From assembly GCA_033557835.1 (NCBI GenBank), contig JAWQRO010000308.1, forward strand, positions 1-43,487: a stretch of DNA of 43,487 nt, written 5' to 3'. Position 1 is the stretch's first letter. Every line of letters starts with the position of its first letter. This stretch comes from Helochares maculicollis. Lineage: Eukaryota > Arthropoda > Insecta > Coleoptera > Hydrophilidae. Positions 36,090 to 43,487 of this stretch are shown here, piece after piece. Made by a program: the position numbers and the translations under genes. The notes under the pieces were generated by a model that was given only the letters and a program-made list of their open reading frames with translations, was not told the origin of the DNA and did no database searches.

Positions 36090-36714
36090 TGCAAATTCGT
36101 TTAGTAATGGGCAACAATTTCAATACTTTGGACGTCAAAATTTCTTCTTTTTAGTTATTTCAAGTGTTTTGGTAGAACAAATAGATTTATTTATATGCAG
36201 GAATGTGTTCATTTCTTCTTTTTGACAAAACCCGTTGTCATGTTAAAATAATATTAGCTTTACACATCGTTTTTTTATAAAATATACAATTACAAAGTTA
36301 TTTGCTTATGTACTATATATAATAATTATTATAATAAAACTTTAAGAGAACTTATCGTTTCAGTAAGCTACAGTTAAAGCATTTTTAAGATAGTCTGTAT
36401 TTTTAGTAAATAAATTGTTTATTTAAAAGAATATGTCATTTTTCTAGACATTTCATAATTGAACCTATCATGTTATTTAACAATTGACAGAATTGAGATA
36501 ATATTTGTCTTAGAGACATCTAACTACGAAATGTAACTTATTACAATCAATAAAGTATTACTGGGACATTCATTCTTCCTATTACATCCCGTATGTCTTA
36601 CTTTCCGTTATTTTCTAAATTTTTATGAGAATATTCACGAATGTTGTAACAATGTAAAAAATAGTATTTTGGGCTTAGGATGTAAAATTACAGCTCAGCT
36701 TAAAATGTCATTTC
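36090..36714. other. Spacer upstream of CFAP251
   Basis: AT-rich spacer between the start of CFAP251 and the 3' end of the first ionotropic receptor, which lie on the same strand. It should contain the CFAP251 promoter; no TATA box or other site was convincing. Confidence 0.5.
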
Positions 36715-38547
36715 CTATTTGCCAAATTTAATATATATTTTAGAGTAATTAAAGTAAACAATCTCTACAATCAAAATAAACATACCAATACATAGTCCTA
36801 CCCCTAAAATTTTTATGGAACCCCTGATATGCAAAAATGTCAGTTTCACCTGCCTACTAGGAACGTCTTCGTCAAAGCCAACTTGTTTCAAGCTGGCCAA
36901 CATTTTCTCTTGGAAACCTCCCGCGTCTAACAATCCAATCATCTTATCAACTGCGTTTTTTAAGTGATAATCTACTCTGAAAGAGTATGTAGCTTCTAAA
37001 GGAACTAACAGCTTAGAACCAATGGAGTGTATGTTCTTACGCAAACTGTAATAGATGTCTAAATAGACTTTGTGGACTGTTGTGGAGATATTTCTGTGTT
37101 GGAGGATTTGCTGAAGAGCTTGAATGTCACTAATAGAATCTGAACGAATTTGAGCTTTTTTATGGAGGCGAAGCGAAATGCTAGTATTGGTTCTCAATAA
37201 TCTATCTTTTGTCAAATCTGAAATCCAGGGGGTCAGCTTAGAATTCACTAGGTCTTCCAGATTCTGCACTCCTTTTTTATAGTTAGCCTTGGTGAGCAGG
37301 CTGCTCAATTTAGATGTATAATGCCAGACTATGATGTTGCTGCAAAATAGATAAAGAAGCAAAAATCGTTTAAGATGGCGACTCTTAGGCAAAAAGTGGT
37401 AAGCCGCTCCTAAAACAGATTTTATGATTTCAGTGATGGATTTTACAAATTGTGAATATTTTGCCGGCTCGTTTTTGTCGAAATAGATAGTAGTTGTCCA
37501 GAGAGAAACGACCAAACTGAATGTAAAGAATATAAGAATCCAAGAAATAGGGGCAAAAATGCTGGCAATCACTTCAATATTAATTTTCTGTAAAGGTTTG
37601 GGCACTATCCACAGTGTTTCGTCAAAGAAAACATTTCTGGTGCACCTGCAGATGCTATAATCGTCGCTTTTTCTAAATGGGAATGCTATTATGACATCCG
37701 CTTTTTTTGTTTCGATGTATTCGTTTAGTAAGGAATAGTTTTTTCCATGTTGCAAGAAGTCTTTTTGCAATTGGTCGCTTTTAGCGTCGACTGCCAACGC
37801 TAAATGAAAACCCAAGACTTTACTTATCAACTCAATAGGTTCTACAAATAGACCTCTGAGCTCATTCTTGCGATTTTTGTAGAGAAAAGGGTAACTAAAG
37901 TACTGATTCAAAGTAATGGCAGTCACTGTGCAAGAAGTAAAATTGATTGAACCGTGAATAAATTTAGTTTGAGATAATTCAAAGCAATCTTCTAAGGATT
38001 TGTCTTTAATGGTTTGTCCACATCTGTTCGATGTTCGGTATGGATCTGAAGAAGCCGCTATATATCTTTCGTTTGCTCTGTACGCAATAATAGCTTTAGC
38101 TAGCCCTAACTGCCATATTTGTAAAAAATAGTCATCAACCTCATTTTGAGAAATGTCTTCCAAAAAAATCAAAAAATTTCCTCTAGAAGTTCTGCAAGGT
38201 CTCCAGATACCTAGTTGCTTCATACTTATCATGGCTTGGATAACACCTTCAAAACGTTGGGTTATAAAAATAAAATTTTTCACATCTAGAACGGTATTTT
38301 CTTGATTCCTAGTATATCTAGTAGAGTGTTTTAGTTTTGAAAAATTAAATATCAACATTTGATGTTTTCTAGTTGAAAAGTCTACAGAATAATTCTCTTG
38401 AAAAATAACAAGCGTCTCCTCCGGCTTAAAAATATAGTTAATCAAGCTATCCAAGCACTTCGACGAGTTATCTGGTTCGAAATTCAAGAAGACTTTTGTA
38501 TCCAGGATTCTTACGAGCCAAAGGAGCAGTAAACCTGAATATTTCAT
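36715..38547 (-). CDS. Divergent ionotropic receptor (chemoreceptor), intronless, copy 1
   Basis: One uninterrupted frame of 610 aa. A signal peptide (MKYSGLLLLWLVRIL) precedes an extracellular N-terminus with several N-glycosylation sites. A ligand-binding half follows (about residues 225-320), then M1 (about 325-350), a pore-loop region, M3 (about 393-420, ending SSLLT), the second ligand-binding half starting YKKGVQNLEDLV, and M4 (about 575-600). This is the ionotropic glutamate receptor layout of insect IRs. I cannot see the conserved glutamate-binding Arg or the Thr/Asp pair, as expected in divergent IRs that sense other ligands. The lack of introns and the divergence suggest the rapidly evolving, often gustatory, IR class. 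It lies 625 bp upstream of CFAP251 and shares landmarks (SSxPY, ILF-rich M1, EEGGF-like end) with the receptor at 41292-43178. Confidence 0.87.
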   Translation of the reverse strand: MKYSGLLLLWLVRILDTKVFLNFEPDNSSKCLDSLINYIFKPEETLVIFQENYSVDFSTRKHQMLIFNFSKLKHSTRYTRNQENTVLDVKNFIFITQRFEGVIQAMISMKQLGIWRPCRTSRGNFLIFLEDISQNEVDDYFLQIWQLGLAKAIIAYRANERYIAASSDPYRTSNRCGQTIKDKSLEDCFELSQTKFIHGSINFTSCTVTAITLNQYFSYPFLYKNRKNELRGLFVEPIELISKVLGFHLALAVDAKSDQLQKDFLQHGKNYSLLNEYIETKKADVIIAFPFRKSDDYSICRCTRNVFFDETLWIVPKPLQKINIEVIASIFAPISWILIFFTFSLVVSLWTTTIYFDKNEPAKYSQFVKSITEIIKSVLGAAYHFLPKSRHLKRFLLLYLFCSNIIVWHYTSKLSSLLTKANYKKGVQNLEDLVNSKLTPWISDLTKDRLLRTNTSISLRLHKKAQIRSDSISDIQALQQILQHRNISTTVHKVYLDIYYSLRKNIHSIGSKLLVPLEATYSFRVDYHLKNAVDKMIGLLDAGGFQEKMLASLKQVGFDEDVPSRQVKLTFLHIRGSIKILGVGLCIGMFILIVEIVYFNYSKIYIKFGK

Positions 38548-40056
38548 GACTAACCAATCAACTTCTTTTTATTTACCTCTTGGTTAAATCAAATAAAAAT
38601 CCAAAGCAATTCTGGTTTCCATTTGATCGATTTGATAAAATATTCAGGACAAAGAGCTGCATTTCTAGATTTATTAACGCTAACAACTTGTCATTAATAT
38701 CAGAGGAAAGGACGAGGAAAAGAGGCTACACAAAACTTTTGAAAGCAAAAAAGGGTTCATTAAAAATCATTTTCGTTATCTTAATCTTTTTACCTAGATA
38801 AGAGCGACTATTCTTTCATTTTCTTGTCATTATTTAATTGCAAAAGAAAAGGAAAAGTGTATGTTAAAGACTATGTGTTATTATATGAATAAAAACTGAT
38901 TGTATTGTGAATTATATTGTTGGATCAGACAAAACTGGAATGTAAAAAATAAGTAATAAATAATAATTCATTAATTGTAATATTCATGATAAAAAGTAAA
39001 TGGAAAATGAAGTGAACATATTTTATCAGAATAACGTTCAGGGAGTGAAGTTTTTAGAAAATATCTATTAATAGAAATAAGAACTTATCGAAAAAATAAG
39101 GAATTTTCTTGGTATGCCCTTTTTCCTCTTCTTTTTTGTTGATATTTCTATCTAGTTTTGATTTATAAGCTTCGTGTCCAATATTGTACTCATATGTCCA
39201 AATAGTGTATGGTATCCATTTTTTGACAAGCTCAACTTTATACAACATTTTTATCTTTTACTTTCCCTAAAACGGTTGAGCTCATTGTGTTACCGATGCT
39301 TTATACTCCTTCATTTATTGTTCTGTTTTCCGTTTTGCTCTATAACTGTCCTTAGATATTATTATTATAGTACTATACTTGTTCGTTTTGTTTTCGATTC
39401 AACGTTTTTTTATTTCTTTACTTTAGAAAAGGTTTTTGTTTTTATTTTTCCAGCACTGATCTGCGGACCACTCTGCCAAAAATTCGTCTAGAGCTTCAAA
39501 GATACTCTATAGCTATTTTCAGTGTTTACCATCAGCGAACATAAATGTTATAAGCTCGGTTAGCTTCATTGTCCCAATGATTGATTTCGCATGATTTTCT
39601 TTGCGTATCTTTTTTTTGGGTAAATATTTTCCACATACTATTTTTATTTTAATCAGATCCATTAATCCATCCATATTTTCCTCTTCCTTGTCTTTTCTTC
39701 CCATATTCTTTGCGTTACTTTCCTTTTTTAAATATTACCTCTGCTACTAGACTATTTCTTCCTATGCGTTCTCAAAAGTATTATCATCATTACCGTTGTC
39801 TTTTGCCACTTGATATTTGTTTATTGTGCGCACATTGAAGCTACAATCTTGCAATAGTCTTCTTAGTTTTATTTTCAAACGGTGAACATGCTTGCGTGCT
39901 CAACACTAGAACGAGCCCCTTTTTGAACTAACGCCACCTTTTTGCTTTCGCACAGCGTAAAGTAATAAAGTATAGAGCAAAAAACTCTTGATTTTTGAAT
40001 AAAATATCTTCAGTGCAGGCAGGCATCTTCTTCTTCTCTTCCTCAAAACATAAATT
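38548..40056. other. Spacer between the two ionotropic receptors, left part
   Basis: AT-rich. Minus-strand frames of 61-64 codons at 39054-39248 and 39519-39704 are lysine-rich but match no family I know; they may be transposon debris. No RNA gene is recognised. Confidence 0.45.
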
Positions 40057-40124
40057 TAAAAGGTGTTTCAAAAATTACAATGAGAAAATTTTTGCTAACT
40101 TTTATAAAGAATTTTATTTATACA

Positions 40125-41255
40125 GGATGTTTCAAAAAATAAGTTACAAAACTTAAAGGGGTGGTAGATATTAGAAATAATAAGCGATAAGTTTTTGTTT
40201 GCACTTTGAAGCATAATTAGTAGCCAAGATATTATTTACATGTACATGTTAAGAACCATTGTTGGAATTCCCTATGACGTCGGTCGAACGACGACAGACA
40301 AATTTTATCGGTATTTCAAAGAATCACCTTCATGTTTACGCTTAAAGCATCTGGACTCGAAACTGAAGAAATAATAATAAAAAAAACCTCGTTGAAAAGC
40401 AATAAAGACCAGCCAAAAAAGTTAACAGCCCAATAAACTTCAACCGGAGAGAAAAAACAAGGGCACGTGTATGGTCGGTTTGCGTTCATTTCAATTTGTT
40501 TTTAATACATTATTTACTATTACGTAAGTTAGCTAAACGTTTCTTTATGCCTTATTCTAAGAAAAACAATATTTTCTAATATGCAAATCATCTGAACTTA
40601 CTAAGCACGAAACAAGAAAAACCATCATTTTATTGTAAACAAGGTGATAAAAATGAAAGCGGATGCTCATCAAAAACCGTAAAGCGCAAAAACTTTACAA
40701 CCACAGACAAAAGAGAAGTAGTGCATGCGTTGTCGATAGGAGACTGATGGATCAGTCTATCGTCGCAATAACATGAATTAGTACTATTAATTGTGATAGA
40801 AATTGACTCTAGTCCATCCTATTTAAGTAGCCATCGCATTTTAACGATAAAGAATGTCGACAATTAAGTTATTGTTTCGTTTGCGATGTACGATGTTACC
40901 ACCCTTCTTGCGAGCGGTAATATAAAGCAATGTTCTTTCGAGGTCACGTTGGATCTCCAGTTCAAAAAACAAAGCGCTCAAATAAAATTTTACTTAAATA
41001 GTTGTTTATGTTCTTTTTTCTGTCTTTATGTTATTAGGAAGGTTTTGTGTTCGCGAATTCATTTTATCTCGTGATTATGACAGATCTAACGCTTTGTTTT
41101 GATTGTGATGACGGTATTTTATAGAGATAAGGTGAAATTAGTTTGCGATATATGATGTAATCGTCGTCGACAAAGCGATTTTTTTCGAGGTCACCTTCTG
41201 TTTTAAATGATTAGAAAAAACGTGGAGCTATAAATTTTTACTTTAATGGTTTATA
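40125..41255 (-). mobile_element. Non-autonomous repeat element, copy C (inverted relative of copy B)
   Basis: The reverse complement of this segment follows copy B (7857-9181) over about 1.1 kb. The end here reads tacaggatgtttcaaaa at 40122, matching the end of copy B. Shared internal landmarks include gacgtcggtcgaacgac, aaagttaacagcccaataaa, acgtaagttagctaaac and a ggtttatgttcttttttctg-like block. The match stops about 40 bp before the stop codon of the second ionotropic receptor. A similar terminal motif, aggtgtttcaaaaattac, occurs at about 40060, hinting at an older nested insertion. Confidence 0.75.
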
Positions 41256-41291
41256 GTGACAAGATGGAAGTTACTATCTCTAACAACTTTT

Positions 41292-43178
41292 TTAGAGAGC
41301 AAAATTTGCCAGACTTCGTTTTTTTGAAAGAAGAAAAATCAAATTTTCGCCTAGGAAAAACAATCCTGATAAAATTAACCCGAACCCCAAAATTAAGAAA
41401 GATCCTTGAAGATGTTCCAACGTCAGTGTTACTTTCTCTACGTCATAATTTTCAAAACTTCCTTGTACTAAATCGTTTTGAAGCTTTTTAATGAAGCCTC
41501 CTTCTAATAGCTTACTGAAGGCTGCATTGAGTTTCATACGGAGAGGATGTCCAAATCTTATGTAGTAGGAATATTCAGCAGAGCTCAAATAATCAGATCT
41601 CAAAACTTTCACATGCCTTTTCAGCTTAGGAAAAGTCGTTAAGTAGGCTGTCATAACAGAAGTCGAGAAATTTCTGTATGTTTTAATGTTCTTCAAGCAA
41701 TCCACTTCCTTGACGAAAGGTGATCGAATTCTAGATTTCTCATACAATTGGATGGATGTAGTTGTATTGTGACGCAAAAAGCCTTCACGCGTTACTTGCA
41801 ACGACCACAGTATCAAATCAGATTTTAAAATATCTTCAACTTTTGTCAGTTCTTCTTCATAATTTGGCTGAGTCAAAATCGAACTTAGCTTTGTTTGAAA
41901 GTATCCCGTGAGCTGCATGCCATACAGAGATAGCAATACCAAAAATATTTTTACGCTGAAAACATTATGAAATAGCCCATAAGCAATTCCCAAGTTACAT
42001 TTATACACCATCAGCAAAGCAGAAACCAAGTTGAATCGACCCAAACCAAACCAAATCAACGAACAGAGTACTATCGTACTTCCCATTATTACTGCCAATA
42101 TTGTTAACCAAGTAGATCTTTGAAAAACGCTCACCAAAACTTTGATGTTTGGCATTCTTTCAGGTTTAGGTACCACCCAAACGTTATCTGTGGAAAAAAA
42201 TACTATAGAGTGACTACAGTATTTATACATATCAATGTATCGCCCTGGGATTGCCGCTAGGCAATCAAGAGACTTGTTATTGACCAATGTAGTAAAAACC
42301 TGAGGATCATTCGTCATTAAGAACTTTTTCTGAAGTTGTCTATTGTCTTCTTGGAAATCCAACGTAATATTTATCATGGAAGCAACATATTTTAAAGGGC
42401 CGACCAATAAGCCAAAACGTTGCCCTTTCTTTTGGAAAAGAAGGGGAAATGTGAAAAAAAGATCGAAAGTCAAGACTTTCATAGAGCAATAACTTAGCTT
42501 ATTTGGGATTGGCAGAAATCGCACTTTGTGAAGGGTATTCTTGCAGTTGCCTCTTGCAATGCGTTCTTCAATCTTCCACTTCAGGGTAGATCCACATTCA
42601 TTTTCTAATGCATAGGGCGAAGAAGCAATGCCGATAGAACCGTTGGAGCCATTTTTTAAGGTGATTAAAATAACTCTAGTGACGTCTTGGTCCCAAAGAG
42701 CTTCGAACAAACTAAGGCATTCTTTTTCTTGTTGACAGAAGATCAGAAAGTTTCCATTGTGGCTCCAACAATTATTCCATAAAGTACTTGTTTTGATGTC
42801 TTGAATCATTTCCAAGACTCTTGAAGAATCATTTGCGTATACTATGAAATTGTCGATAAAAAAAGGAAATTTAGAAAATTCAGTGATTGGTTTTTCTAAA
42901 TCAATAAATACTATCTGATTCCTCATGCCTGGTACTTTGAAGTCTTGGAATGACTTACTATTTTTGGAAATGAATGTTATGATTTCACCTGGATTAAAGA
43001 GGCGATGTATTAGTTTATACAGGCAGTTTGGTGTGTCCACAATAAAAGTTTTGTTTGTTAAGTGCATGTCATAGTATGGTAAAAAAAATGGATCACCAGT
43101 GACTAGAAATACAACAGTTAGAATAATCACCGCATATAGAATTTTCAAAGAAAAAAGCGATTTTATGGCCATAGTCAT
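41292..43178 (-). CDS. Divergent ionotropic receptor (chemoreceptor), intronless, copy 2
   Basis: A single frame of 628 aa starting MTMAIKSLFSLKIL; a second ATG two codons in is an equal candidate start. After the signal anchor comes an N-terminal domain with N-glycosylation sites, then SSPYALENECG, parallel to the SSDPY block of copy 1. A ligand-binding half precedes DNVWVVPKPERMPN, M1 (LTILAVIMGSTIVLCSLIWF), a pore region, M3 ending LSSILT, the second binding half opening NYEEELTKVEDIL, and M4 (SFLILGFGLILSGLFFL). The shared block order shows the two receptors are tandem paralogues. Predicted role: ligand-gated cation channel subunit in sensory neurons; ligand unknown. Confidence 0.87.
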   Translation of the reverse strand: MTMAIKSLFSLKILYAVIILTVVFLVTGDPFFLPYYDMHLTNKTFIVDTPNCLYKLIHRLFNPGEIITFISKNSKSFQDFKVPGMRNQIVFIDLEKPITEFSKFPFFIDNFIVYANDSSRVLEMIQDIKTSTLWNNCWSHNGNFLIFCQQEKECLSLFEALWDQDVTRVILITLKNGSNGSIGIASSPYALENECGSTLKWKIEERIARGNCKNTLHKVRFLPIPNKLSYCSMKVLTFDLFFTFPLLFQKKGQRFGLLVGPLKYVASMINITLDFQEDNRQLQKKFLMTNDPQVFTTLVNNKSLDCLAAIPGRYIDMYKYCSHSIVFFSTDNVWVVPKPERMPNIKVLVSVFQRSTWLTILAVIMGSTIVLCSLIWFGLGRFNLVSALLMVYKCNLGIAYGLFHNVFSVKIFLVLLSLYGMQLTGYFQTKLSSILTQPNYEEELTKVEDILKSDLILWSLQVTREGFLRHNTTTSIQLYEKSRIRSPFVKEVDCLKNIKTYRNFSTSVMTAYLTTFPKLKRHVKVLRSDYLSSAEYSYYIRFGHPLRMKLNAAFSKLLEGGFIKKLQNDLVQGSFENYDVEKVTLTLEHLQGSFLILGFGLILSGLFFLGENLIFLLSKKRSLANFAL

Positions 43179-43487
43179 TTTGTTGAATAAAAATGGAATA
43201 TTAAGCTATCCACGTATAACTGAATGGAACCATCAAGACGTATTACATTTATTTTGTTCCATTAGAGTTATACTTTTTGTTAATAATTGCTTTAGCTAAT
43301 GATTTATCGCTATAATTTAAAAGTTGCGAGCAAATCAATTTTTGATATACATGTTTGTACAAATTTCATTCGTAATTCATATGTGCTGATATAAGTATGG
43401 ATTTTTACAAAATTTCTCGTAATTCAACTGTTTTATTTAAAAATATTGCTTATGAAGGAATAAGCAAAATACAATAATATATATATA
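43179..43487. other. Region upstream of ionotropic receptor copy 2
   Basis: AT-rich flank ending in a short TA run. It should contain the promoter of the receptor. Nothing else is recognised. Confidence 0.5.

Noticed and set aside
35485..36104. Plus-strand serine- and phenylalanine-rich open frames across CFAP251 exon 1
   Set aside because: These are antisense shadows of the Glu-rich coding exon.
39054..39704. Two lysine-rich minus-strand open frames
   Set aside because: Short, low complexity and without recognisable domains; more likely AT-rich chance frames or transposon debris.
1..43487. CRISPR arrays, operons, ribosome binding sites, tRNA and rRNA genes
   Set aside because: The window is eukaryotic with spliced genes; no regularly spaced CRISPR-like array and no complete tRNA or rRNA was recognised. 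The 30-bp-period array at 25142 is a simple tandem repeat without unique spacers.

Overview
The window looks like nuclear DNA of an insect, perhaps a beetle, although the order is a weak inference. It is AT-rich, genes are split by introns with GTAAGT-type donors, and the families (an ELOVL fatty-acid elongase array, ionotropic receptors, Ly6 protein, pancreatic-type lipase, mariner transposons) are typical of insect genomes. All coding models below were spliced by hand; exon phases were checked for every multi-exon gene.

Left third (about 0.1-16.7 kb): four intact minus-strand ELOVL elongase genes in tandem, each with the LHxYHH histidine box. The first three are compact (about 1 kb). The fourth spans 8 kb because two introns are over 3 kb; one holds a repeat-family copy and the other a complete Ly6/uPAR gene on the same strand. 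A fifth, decayed elongase end lies near 16.6 kb, outside the last intact gene. The first gene has lost exactly two of the four introns that the others keep.

Middle (about 17-26.7 kb): no confident host gene. It holds a dead but nearly full-length mariner (19.4-20.7 kb) with inverted repeats, a much older mariner scrap (24.3-24.6 kb), a diverged direct repeat, a short 30-bp-period array, and one possible orphan exon encoding a cysteine-containing C-terminus.

Right part (26.7-43.5 kb): a plus-strand secreted lipase-family gene with a clear TATA promoter, whose catalytic serine is glycine; a nine-exon minus-strand orthologue of the axonemal radial-spoke-associated protein CFAP251/WDR66; and two intronless, divergent ionotropic receptors on the minus strand, separated by a repeat element that has an inverted relative at 7.9-9.2 kb.

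The genes do not form one pathway. The elongase array (ER lipid synthesis), the lipase-like secreted protein, the sperm/cilium protein and the chemoreceptors are separate functional units. I see no new multi-gene system. The best leads are the precise intron loss in one elongase, the serine-less lipase, a pre-miRNA-like hairpin and the internal structure of the dispersed repeat family.
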